Part shown: piece after piece, positions 26,470-34,767 of the stretch | How positions within the stretch are numbered: the stretch's first letter is position 1 | Layout: each line of letters opens with the position of its first letter | NCBI GenBank assembly: GCA_028280485.1 | Contig: JANQLS010000181.1 | Location: 1-64,000 of the forward strand | DNA from: Planctomycetota bacterium | Lineage (GTDB): Bacteria > Planctomycetota > UBA8108 > JACQVS01 | DNA: 64,000 nt | Reading direction: 5' to 3' | Program-made: the position numbers and the translations under genes | Notes under the pieces: model-generated | Database searches by the model: none | Told to the model about the DNA's origin: nothing | The model's input: the letters and a program-made list of their open reading frames with translations, nothing else

Positions 26470-28935
26470 TTATTTACCTTGATATTGAGCTCTCACTCGA
26501 TAAAGCCGAAAATCATCGGCTGTAAATTCAACTTCTCCATCGATCGCTTCCGCCTGGGCGAAAACACTAAAATACATAGGACGAGTACTTCGAGACGTTA
26601 AGCCTGAAACATAAACGTTTCGCGCGATCTCTTTGTCATCGAAATAGAGATGGAAGCCTCGCTCACCTTTTTTCGAATTGGCTTTAGCGATGGTAATCGT
26701 GTGGAACTCCCCATCTGTGGGCCAGTTGGTATCCGCACGGAAAATCGTGGTTCGCTTAGCCGTGTAAGATCCTTGAAGTGCTTTGGGATCGGTTTTCTTA
26801 CCCATGACCCATTCGCCTCGAGAAGCCTTCGTGGCGAAAGTGATCAAACCATTATGATCTCGCACCAGCGCCATTCCGACAGAGACATCTTTAGGATCGG
26901 TCATGATTCGAAGCCCGATGCGAGCTTTCGAGTCATTAGGAATCTTCAGGCGAACGCTCACTCGCTCAAAGTTCTTCTTAAGTTCTTCACGGTAAATTTG
27001 AGTAGCTGCTTTGAGTTCGGTTTTTTGTGCCCCCCTAAACTCTACTTTTTCCCCCGCGAGTGAAATGAGCACTCCAAAGTTATCGACTTTGAACCAACCG
27101 CGAAGAATTTCAGAAGTATCTTCACGATCAAAGCCATCCTCCCAAATTTCTAAACGCTTCACATCGAGAACTTTGTTGAGCCCTTGCTGAGCGTAGACTC
27201 TCCATTGCTCTTGTTGCTTCTCCGTTTCAGTCGGATTCTTAATCGGCTTTGAAGGCAACGTTTTCAGTGCTTTTTGAAAGGCCTGCTCTGCTTGAACCAA
27301 TTCTCCCCGTGAGTAGTGGTAGAAGCCCAGACTGCAGAGCACATCTGGACGAGTCCCATCAATCTTTTCAGCTTCGGTCAATTGTTTGTAAGCAGCATCG
27401 AGTCGTCCGTCACTCATCAAGACTGAAGCATATTTAGCTCGAAGCTTGGCGTCCTTACCTTGAAAACGAACTGCGTGATCGAGAAGGCTGAGGGCTCGAT
27501 CGAGCTTCCCATCTTTGAGTTCGACATCCGCTAAGAGCCTTGCCGACGCCACAAAGATCGCGGGGTCGTCGCCACTGGTCTCGATCAACTTTTCTAAAGT
27601 CGTTCGAGCGGTGGTCGTATCTCCATTGATAAAACTTGAACGAGCATAGAGAAGCCCGGAATAAATTTTTAAACCGGAAGAACGGTTCCAAGGAGCCGAT
27701 TCCCAGGCCGTTTTGTATTCATTGACCGCCTTGGCCGGATCTGACAAATAATCTCGCAGCAATCCCCTTACAAGGTAGAGCTCACATCGTTGAGGAGAAG
27801 GTTGAGTACTAGTACTTAACTTCGTCGCACTTTGAAGGTTTTTTACCGCTTGAGTAAACTCACCTCGCTCGAGATTGACCAAGGCCAATGCGTTGAGAAG
27901 GGAAATATCTTCTCCCGCTGAAGAGAGCTTTCTCGACAGTCGCCCCGCTGCCGTTTGGACTTTTCCTTCAAGAAGATCTAATCCCGCAAGCTGAATGTCG
28001 ATACCCGAAAAATCTGGCTGCAGTTCTTGCGCCTTTTTAAGGTGATCGCGTGCTTTCTCGGTATCTCCCTTAGAGAGAAGTAACAATCTGGCCGTCAAAA
28101 AATGACTCTCGAAAGGATTCGCATTCGAATTGGACAGGGCGAAGAGAGCTAATGCTTTGTCGACTTCCCCTTCAAGAATGTGAATCTCTGCGAGGTAACG
28201 ACGACTTCGGCTATCGAAACTTTGATTGGCGGGTCCTTCATCGGCCAAGACATCGTTAAACATCTGCCGAGCTTTTTGTTCATCGCCAAGCTCAAGGTAT
28301 TTCTCACCGAGCTGGAAGGAAAGTTCTTTCGACTTGTAACCTCCCTTTTTAGCGAGGAGGAAAATTTCCATCTCCTCATCGTTAGAGAGGTTGGTGGTCT
28401 GTTTTCTTTGAGCAACTTCATCGAAAAGATGAGGATAAACTTCGATCAAACTCGGCTGAAGTCGAGCCGCTTTCAAAAGCAACTTATAAGCTTCAGCGGG
28501 TTTGGGTGGATCACCCGAATTTTCAAGCAGAGGAGTTCGCGCCCACACGGCTAAATCAAAAACGGCTTTAGCTTGCTCTTCAAAAGGGCTATTAGCTTTG
28601 GGGAGTTTTTTAGTTTTGGTAATGAAGACGGTATCGGCGTCTTGCTTCGGAACAATTTCCTTCACATCCGTACGCTTTAATCTGAATTCCCCCACAGACT
28701 TTCCATCATCATTGATCCGGTCGATGACAACAGTCGACTCAGACTGAGCTTGAACGATACAACGCATCGATTCTTCTCTTCCTGAGGCATTATTAAAGAT
28801 GATGAGGTCGTAAGGACGCACCTGCTCATCGGGCGGAGCATCTTCTTGAGATGAGACCCGATTCTGAGGAACGAAAAAGAAACAGACGAGACCTAAGGTA
28901 TAGATCAAAGATTGACTGAAGGCATTCTTCATCAT
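26470..28935 (-). CDS. Secreted TPR protein with C-terminal jelly-roll-like domain
   Basis: 821 residues. The N-terminal hydrophobic segment (about 10-24) reads as a signal peptide, cut near VSSQ. Residues 45-105 are beta-rich. About 115-590 contain many TPR units (for example ALSLLDHAVRFQGKDAKLRA and PDVLCSLGFYHYSRGELVQA). The last 220 residues are beta-rich with RVSVRLKIPNDSKARIGLRI and DGEFHTITIAK, resembling a DUF1080/concanavalin-like fold. GGGAGG precedes the ATG, which overlaps the upstream stop (ATGA). In position and make-up it resembles TPR lipoprotein/pilotin-type assembly factors of pilus systems, but there is no lipobox. Confidence 0.8.
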   Translation of the reverse strand: MMKNAFSQSLIYTLGLVCFFFVPQNRVSSQEDAPPDEQVRPYDLIIFNNASGREESMRCIVQAQSESTVVIDRINDDGKSVGEFRLKRTDVKEIVPKQDADTVFITKTKKLPKANSPFEEQAKAVFDLAVWARTPLLENSGDPPKPAEAYKLLLKAARLQPSLIEVYPHLFDEVAQRKQTTNLSNDEEMEIFLLAKKGGYKSKELSFQLGEKYLELGDEQKARQMFNDVLADEGPANQSFDSRSRRYLAEIHILEGEVDKALALFALSNSNANPFESHFLTARLLLLSKGDTEKARDHLKKAQELQPDFSGIDIQLAGLDLLEGKVQTAAGRLSRKLSSAGEDISLLNALALVNLERGEFTQAVKNLQSATKLSTSTQPSPQRCELYLVRGLLRDYLSDPAKAVNEYKTAWESAPWNRSSGLKIYSGLLYARSSFINGDTTTARTTLEKLIETSGDDPAIFVASARLLADVELKDGKLDRALSLLDHAVRFQGKDAKLRAKYASVLMSDGRLDAAYKQLTEAEKIDGTRPDVLCSLGFYHYSRGELVQAEQAFQKALKTLPSKPIKNPTETEKQQEQWRVYAQQGLNKVLDVKRLEIWEDGFDREDTSEILRGWFKVDNFGVLISLAGEKVEFRGAQKTELKAATQIYREELKKNFERVSVRLKIPNDSKARIGLRIMTDPKDVSVGMALVRDHNGLITFATKASRGEWVMGKKTDPKALQGSYTAKRTTIFRADTNWPTDGEFHTITIAKANSKKGERGFHLYFDDKEIARNVYVSGLTSRSTRPMYFSVFAQAEAIDGEVEFTADDFRLYRVRAQYQGK

Positions 28936-29390
28936 TTCGAACCTCCCTTCACTCCATCGGTGGTCCCCCGCAAGGGGCTTCCACTCCCAGCACTCGAACT
29001 CGATTTTTTACTCGAAGTGTTCAAGCGCACTTTAGGTGTTGGGACATTTTCTTTATAAGTGATCTCTTGCCCCTTTTGGCGTTCGTTGAGAAATCCGAAC
29101 AGGATTTGAGGACGAGCTTCATTCATGATCGGCGGAGGCAACATCGGAGTGGGAGGAAGGTCCGCCCAATCTGAAGCAAAGTGAAAGGGGTTTCTGCTAC
29201 CAGAACCATCCTCCTCGATGAGCCGAGGATCGATTTGTAAAAGCTCAGGAGAGGCTTGGTTCAACTTATCAGGAATCTTGCGGTAAGATACGCCAGTTCC
29301 AATTTGTGAATTCACCATCGAATACACACCATGAACAAGCAAAATGATCAAGCTAGCTCCAAAGACGACTTTTTCTCGATTTAATCTCAT
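28932..29390 (-). CDS. Small single-pass membrane protein of the pseudopilin operon
   Basis: 152 residues. One membrane helix (about 9-26), then a proline-rich segment (LPPTPMLPPPI) and a Ser/Gly/Lys-rich tail. No domain recognised. It sits directly after the PilO-like gene, overlapping it and the TPR gene by 4 nt each (ATGA). In type IV pilus operons the protein after PilO is PilP; in type II secretion, GspC has a similar layout of TM, proline linker and HR domain. The size and topology allow a degenerate PilP/GspC analogue, but no sequence motif supports it. Confidence 0.72.
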   Translation of the reverse strand: MRLNREKVVFGASLIILLVHGVYSMVNSQIGTGVSYRKIPDKLNQASPELLQIDPRLIEEDGSGSRNPFHFASDWADLPPTPMLPPPIMNEARPQILFGFLNERQKGQEITYKENVPTPKVRLNTSSKKSSSSAGSGSPLRGTTDGVKGGSK

Positions 29391-30205
29391 AGCTCTCCCT
29401 CCTCTTCTTGTAACTCTTCCAAGAAAAAGGTTGAGAACTCTAATACACCGCGAAGCCGAGTGGAATCTTTTGATCCTTTAGAGTTCAGGTCGCGCAGGTG
29501 AACTTGCATGAAGCCCCCTTCAGTTTTTTGCCCAAGATTTAAGGCTTTAACGAAGGCTTCGTAAGGGCCGTATGCGGTATAAGATATCTTTTGATAAATG
29601 ATCTTATGAGTTTCGTTGTTCTTGATGTTGTACTCTTCTTCTCCCTGACTGCGGAAGCGCTCGATCTTATTCATTCCTGAATCTAAGAGAATGTTTAATC
29701 CCCTTTTGATGAGCTCAAGCTCCACGTGATAAGAGAGGTGGAAAAGCTGACTAGCATTGGTTTCAATTTCTAAGTCTTGCGGAGAGAGCTGTTGAGGTAA
29801 ATCGCAGGCTAAACTGAAAGCCGATTTTTTCTTTGAGAGACCTTTCCAAATTTGAGAAAGTTTTTCTCCGTAATAGATTTCGACATTCTTTTTAACCTCG
29901 GGAACCTTAACTCCCGGAGGGCGCATAGAAAACTTCTTCAAAAGAGCTAATTCCACTTCTTTGTAGTCTTCACCTAAATTGCGCTCGATGTTGTAACGAT
30001 CTCTGAGAAGTTTATGCAAACTTGCAACTTGAGATTCTAATCCCTTTTTTGGTGCTTTGATTTCTCGGTTGAGCTTTTCGGCTGCCGATTTGGATCCACT
30101 GACAAAATAGGAATTCAAAATAAGGAAGATCAACAAGCCTCCACCTACGATGAGGCAGAATTTCTTGTTCTCTTCCCACAGTTGTTGAAATGAGATACCT
30201 TTCAT
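29387..30205 (-). CDS. PilO/GspM-like inner-membrane assembly protein
   Basis: 272 residues. Short cytoplasmic N-terminus, one membrane helix (about 17-33), a coiled coil (about 40-75), then an alpha/beta periplasmic part. The topology and the position straight after the PilM/PilN fusion fit PilO or GspM; sequence similarity is weak, so this is by synteny. PilO pairs with PilN in the periplasm to connect the cytoplasmic PilM ring to the outer parts. It starts 3 nt after the PilM/N stop and overlaps the next gene by ATGA. Confidence 0.75.
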   Translation of the reverse strand: MKGISFQQLWEENKKFCLIVGGGLLIFLILNSYFVSGSKSAAEKLNREIKAPKKGLESQVASLHKLLRDRYNIERNLGEDYKEVELALLKKFSMRPPGVKVPEVKKNVEIYYGEKLSQIWKGLSKKKSAFSLACDLPQQLSPQDLEIETNASQLFHLSYHVELELIKRGLNILLDSGMNKIERFRSQGEEEYNIKNNETHKIIYQKISYTAYGPYEAFVKALNLGQKTEGGFMQVHLRDLNSKGSKDSTRLRGVLEFSTFFLEELQEEEGEL

Positions 30206-30207
30206 GA

Positions 30208-31881
30208 TTATCCCTGATATCCCAAGAAGGCTGGCTCGATGACCAACTCGAATTTGTAAATTGTACTTTCGGGGCGAGAGTTTTCGATTTCCACTCGGGA
30301 GACTCGATTATCTGCCGCTAGACGATCTTGAAGTTCACTGATAAGTTGTAAAGCACTCTGATCGGCGTTATCGGCGATACAATCAGCGACCATACGGTAT
30401 TCGAAATCCGTTCCGTCATCGTTATCTTGAATGTCTAAACGCATCCTCGACAGGCGAATTTCCGGGCGAAGCGAACTCGAAAAATAATTCATGATAAAGG
30501 TCTGAAATGAAGTGATTTCAACTTCTCGAAGAATGCGATTCACCCGTTCGCGAATCTCGCCATTCTCGATGGCGAAGTTTTCCATTTCGGATTTCTTTAA
30601 ATTCAAACTCTTTTGAGTGTCGACGAGTTTCTTCTTCTGATGTTTCGCTTTCGATTGGCTAAATCCACCATCGATTCCCGATAGGATCAAAGACAGGATC
30701 AATAAGCCGGCCGCGATGTAGAGGAAGAGGGTTCGCTCTCTAAAATCACGTTTCTTTTGGTAAGCCTCGGGAATGATCCTGACACTGATGTCGGACTCCC
30801 GAACTCCTGAAACGGCTAATCCTAGAGCACAAGTAAAGTCACCAGGATAGTGAGCGAAAGTCTCTCCTGCCTTACCCGGCAGTTGACCCGGTGCACTCAA
30901 GCCTTGGGGTTTAAAGAGCTCGACGGGAACTTTTAGACTTCGCTCTAAGAAAGACGCCAAGCCGTTCAATCGAGTTGCACCCCCGGTAAGAATTACTCTC
31001 GACAAGTTGGGTAGAGCCACTCCAGTTTGCGTTTTACAAACTCGAACCGATGCTTGAATCATCGATTGAATCTGAGTCGCTCCGGCTCTTACCGAATTCA
31101 CTAACGATTCCGTACCGGGCGCGGCTTGTGCTGGATTGACGGTTCCTTTTTTGATTTTGAGTTGTTCAGCTTTAGCGGGATCGATTCCCAAATCGTTGGC
31201 GATACTTTCAGTTAAAGTCTGTCCTCCGAACTTGATACTCCGAGCGAAAACTAAGTTATCGTTCAAGATCACGGAACAGCTTAAATTGGTATGCCCAATA
31301 TCGATGATGACCGCCAAATCATCTTCAGGTTGATCTGGGTCGACCTTCTCACCGAAAGCATCCCAGGCTGAAGATAAAGTTAAGGGAGTGGGAACACAGC
31401 AATCGACGAGGATGCCGGCGTCTTCCAACTCCTTTAAGAATTCTTGAAGGGGCGCTTCTTTACTGAGAGCGACCAATACGACCTGTTCATCGTCTTTATC
31501 TCGGCGAACATTCAGAGTTGTAAAATCACTCGCCAAGGTCTCGCCCACTCGCTCGGCGACCTCAGAGACTTCGTAGCCCATAATGATCTTTAAGCGCCAC
31601 GGTGGAACTGGAGTGATCGAAGTGTATCTCAAGATAGAGTCTTCCCCACTGATCCCTAAAATGACGTTCTTTGTAGGAATCCTGAGTTCCGCCATCTGAG
31701 CCTTCAGGAACGCCACCAAAGCGGGGCGATCTTCTAAAGTCACTCCGCGAGCTTCTAAATCATCGCGGTCAAAGTAGAGTGCATTTTGAACGAAGGCTCC
31801 CTTGTCGGTGATTTGAAGCTGCACCACTTTCACTGAATGGGCTCCAATATCTATACCTACGCTCGAACGATTAAATGCCAT
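30208..31881 (-). CDS. PilM-PilN (GspL-like) fusion protein
   Basis: 557 residues. Residues 1-365 are an actin-like PilM domain: SVGIDIGAHSVKVVQLQ (phosphate 1), VIDIGHTNLSCSVILND (phosphate 2) and LPNLSRVILTGGATRLNGLA (adenosine motif). A membrane helix at about 383-405 is followed by a coiled coil and a C-terminal PilN/ferredoxin-like part. PilM and PilN are normally two genes; fused they have the topology of GspL, which joins the secretion ATPase to the membrane complex. It is followed by the PilO-like gene after 2 nt. This supports a genuine pilus/secretion inner-membrane platform. Confidence 0.88.
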   Translation of the reverse strand: MAFNRSSVGIDIGAHSVKVVQLQITDKGAFVQNALYFDRDDLEARGVTLEDRPALVAFLKAQMAELRIPTKNVILGISGEDSILRYTSITPVPPWRLKIIMGYEVSEVAERVGETLASDFTTLNVRRDKDDEQVVLVALSKEAPLQEFLKELEDAGILVDCCVPTPLTLSSAWDAFGEKVDPDQPEDDLAVIIDIGHTNLSCSVILNDNLVFARSIKFGGQTLTESIANDLGIDPAKAEQLKIKKGTVNPAQAAPGTESLVNSVRAGATQIQSMIQASVRVCKTQTGVALPNLSRVILTGGATRLNGLASFLERSLKVPVELFKPQGLSAPGQLPGKAGETFAHYPGDFTCALGLAVSGVRESDISVRIIPEAYQKKRDFRERTLFLYIAAGLLILSLILSGIDGGFSQSKAKHQKKKLVDTQKSLNLKKSEMENFAIENGEIRERVNRILREVEITSFQTFIMNYFSSSLRPEIRLSRMRLDIQDNDDGTDFEYRMVADCIADNADQSALQLISELQDRLAADNRVSRVEIENSRPESTIYKFELVIEPAFLGYQG

Positions 31882-31947
31882 GAAGTTGTCCTAAAAAATG
31901 TTTCAAAGGTGTAATTTCAGTGTGAGTTAATGAACGTTTAGGGTCTA

Positions 31948-34608
31948 TTAACCATCGCCAAATTTTGCTCGGCCCTCACGCTTCTTATCTAAAAGATCGA
32001 GGCGTTGCTCAATTTTTCTGGCGATATCGGGATCTTGGATCTTTCCTCGAACTTCTTCGAAGAAGAACTCGGCTAAGCTGAATTCACCTTTCACATAGTG
32101 TTCTTCAGCGGTTTTGAAAGTGAGCAAGAGATCTTTCGACTCTCGTTCGGTCTTACTATCCGTCCAATATTTTTCGATCTCTTGAATCTTGTTTCGAACG
32201 CTGGCCTCGTGCGGAGTTCCCTTCAACTGTTGAACGTACTCGGCGCCGCGAGCCAACAAGTTTCTGTAAACCAATGAAGAGCCGGTTTCTTTAAGAATCG
32301 TGAAATCAGCATTGAGTGCTGCTAGTGCTGTTTTTCCTTCACGGCTCCATTCTTTGATCAAACTGTTGACCTGACGGAGTTCTTGCTTACGCCAAGGATA
32401 GTTTTCTTTAACGGCTTTCAATACCTCTAAGGCTTGGGCGAAGTTGCCTTGTATTTTTAATTTTTGGGCTCGAGCAATCAAAGTTTTGACAGCAGAGTCC
32501 TCACTCCCCGAACTTCTCGACAAACTCACCTGAAGTGAATTACGGGGACATTTATCGGGATTCACTGAAGCGAACAAACGCCAATTTACAAAGGCCCCTT
32601 CAGGCTTTAAAGCACTGAGCTCAACTTCGGGAACAAAGAGGCAAACCACTTGCTCTTCCCCTTCTCCGATAACGAGCTCCGAGACCTTTGCTGGTGATTT
32701 TGACTCTTTATCGATTTGAACCAATCCTTCTGAATTGAAGGCTTTCCATTGAGGATCACGCGAACTCAACTCAAAATAGATTCCCGCTTGAGAAGGAAGG
32801 TCTTCACCGGGAATCTTTCGGTAAAAATGTTGGCAAGTCATTTGCCCGCCATTGACTTGGATTTGAATCTCGATGGGATGCCAGGTGCGATCCTGGAAGT
32901 TAGGCAACTGACTGGAGAGTCGATAAACCCCTTCTCCTTGAGTGGGTACTGGAGTGGTACTGAGACGAGGGCCAATTTCGATGGGATCCATGCTCTGAGG
33001 AAGACCGGGCCAAAGTCGAAGCAGTTCTGCCCGAGGACCGCGACGCACTTCTCTTAAGACTCCATCTCGATTCAATAATGCACGAACTGGTAAAGTGTTT
33101 CCGGCAGTCTGTGCTTGAGCGAGAAGAACGAGGGGTTTTTCAAATTCAGGGATCGGGCCAAGCTTCGTTTCTTCTGTTTCCTCAGCTTCAGTATCGAGCT
33201 CGGGATCGATGGGTTCGATATCAACAAAATCATCAAGCTCTTCCTTGAAGGGCTCGGAGCTGAAATAAAGTCGATCAAAGATGGCCTCACCACCTAAAAC
33301 GAAGGCGCAAATTTCCACATTGGAAGCTGCCTTAGGGGCTGTCACCTTTCGACTGAGTCGACCTTCATCTCCAGGTTGAATGATTCCTGGGGTGTAAGTG
33401 CGCCCGAGTTCAGTCCCATCGGGCCTCAACCAACGAGCCATCAAACCCGCTCCGAGAGCCGTGCGATTCGAAACGTAACCTGAGAGAGTGTACGAATTGC
33501 CCTCGACCACTCGAATACGATCTTTATAGGCAACGAAGGAAAGAGGACTTTCTTCGTCTGCTGAATTGGCTCGAAATTTAAGCGCGCGTTCACCGGGGAA
33601 TCGAACGCCATCCGAAGTTGAGATCTCGATATGACCTCCTTGTTCGGCATCCACTTGCCACGCGATAATTTCATCGCTTTCTTGATCTTTCTTCTCGAAG
33701 GACCAATTTTCGATGAGGATGTTTTCAGCCGGACTCGGATCGATATTTTGCTTATGAATCATCTTGAGAGAAATATCGACCGCAAAGTAAAGAAGGGCCC
33801 CCATAACTACCACTAAACCTAAGGCGACCAAGGGTTGCCCTGAATTTGAAGTTCTCATGAACTCATCGGGATTGAACCTCGAGAGTTGATACTCAGCATT
33901 GGGATCTTCATAGGTCGGTTCGGGTGCTGGACCGCCGGGAACTTGAACTCGAAATTGAGAGTCACCGATCTGCAACCTCGCACCTGCTTGAAGGGGCTTT
34001 TCTCCGGTGAGTTTTTTCCCGTTGAGAACCGTACCATTACGACTCTTTAAATCTTCAACGTAAAACACATCCCCGTGCATCAAAATACGCATGTGGTATC
34101 CGGAGGCTCGCTGATCTTCTAGACGAAAATCATTGTCTCCTTTTCGGCCCACTGTGTATGGCAGTTTGGTAATCGGAATCTTTTGCCCTTGGTGCGGGCC
34201 TTTGATGCCTTCGAGGTAAGCTTCTTGAGTCGTGAGTGATTTTGATTTCTTTGCTGGGGCTTGAGTCTTCTTAGCCGGCTTTGCTTCAGCGGGCTCAGAA
34301 GCTGCCAGTGACGGCTTACTCTTTTTAGGAATTTCTTCGATGTAAAAGACAGTCTTTCCAATTCGGAAGTACTCTCCGCGAGACAATTTTGCTAGAGTCG
34401 CTTTCTCTTTTCCTACGTAGACGCCATTTCGGCTTCCGAGGTCTTCTAGGCGGTATCCTTCTGGAGTTTTTGAAAGTTTGCAATGATGTCTCGAGGCCCG
34501 AGGATCGTCGATAACGAGTTCGTTATCCGTTCCCCGGCCGATACCAATGGTTTCGATATCGGACTCGAAAACTTTCAAATGATCTGGTGTCTTAATGTGA
34601 ATCTTCAC
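31948..34608 (-). CDS. Twin-FHA membrane protein with CBM-like domain
   Basis: 886 residues, GTG start without a clear ribosome binding site. Two FHA domains (about 1-95 and 130-215) show the GRG/GRK...S..H...SRNG signature (DDPRASRHHCKL and DLGSRNGVYVGK; DQRASGYHMRIL and DLKSRNGTVLNG). A membrane helix (about 263-285) follows, then a CBM4_9-like jelly roll (about 295-450, with ENWSFEK, PGERALKF and SYTLSGYVSN), an E/D-rich linker and a helical C-terminus. FHA domains bind phosphothreonine, so a Ser/Thr kinase input is implied. The layout would link a cytoplasmic phospho-signal with a carbohydrate-binding-like domain across the membrane. Its place between the regulator and the pilus genes suggests a regulatory role. 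Confidence 0.82.
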   Translation of the reverse strand: MKIHIKTPDHLKVFESDIETIGIGRGTDNELVIDDPRASRHHCKLSKTPEGYRLEDLGSRNGVYVGKEKATLAKLSRGEYFRIGKTVFYIEEIPKKSKPSLAASEPAEAKPAKKTQAPAKKSKSLTTQEAYLEGIKGPHQGQKIPITKLPYTVGRKGDNDFRLEDQRASGYHMRILMHGDVFYVEDLKSRNGTVLNGKKLTGEKPLQAGARLQIGDSQFRVQVPGGPAPEPTYEDPNAEYQLSRFNPDEFMRTSNSGQPLVALGLVVVMGALLYFAVDISLKMIHKQNIDPSPAENILIENWSFEKKDQESDEIIAWQVDAEQGGHIEISTSDGVRFPGERALKFRANSADEESPLSFVAYKDRIRVVEGNSYTLSGYVSNRTALGAGLMARWLRPDGTELGRTYTPGIIQPGDEGRLSRKVTAPKAASNVEICAFVLGGEAIFDRLYFSSEPFKEELDDFVDIEPIDPELDTEAEETEETKLGPIPEFEKPLVLLAQAQTAGNTLPVRALLNRDGVLREVRRGPRAELLRLWPGLPQSMDPIEIGPRLSTTPVPTQGEGVYRLSSQLPNFQDRTWHPIEIQIQVNGGQMTCQHFYRKIPGEDLPSQAGIYFELSSRDPQWKAFNSEGLVQIDKESKSPAKVSELVIGEGEEQVVCLFVPEVELSALKPEGAFVNWRLFASVNPDKCPRNSLQVSLSRSSGSEDSAVKTLIARAQKLKIQGNFAQALEVLKAVKENYPWRKQELRQVNSLIKEWSREGKTALAALNADFTILKETGSSLVYRNLLARGAEYVQQLKGTPHEASVRNKIQEIEKYWTDSKTERESKDLLLTFKTAEEHYVKGEFSLAEFFFEEVRGKIQDPDIARKIEQRLDLLDKKREGRAKFGDG

Positions 34609-34767
34609 GAATAAAGCGCGCCTTGGGTCAAAACAAGAGAAAGTGAGAGAATTAAATCGAGCACCTCCAGGATCACATCGAATCGGTTATGGATAGCACT
34701 CAACGAAAAGAAAAGAACTTAGCGAGATGAACTCTCGCCGGTAGGAATCCCGAAATTGAGACTTAGA

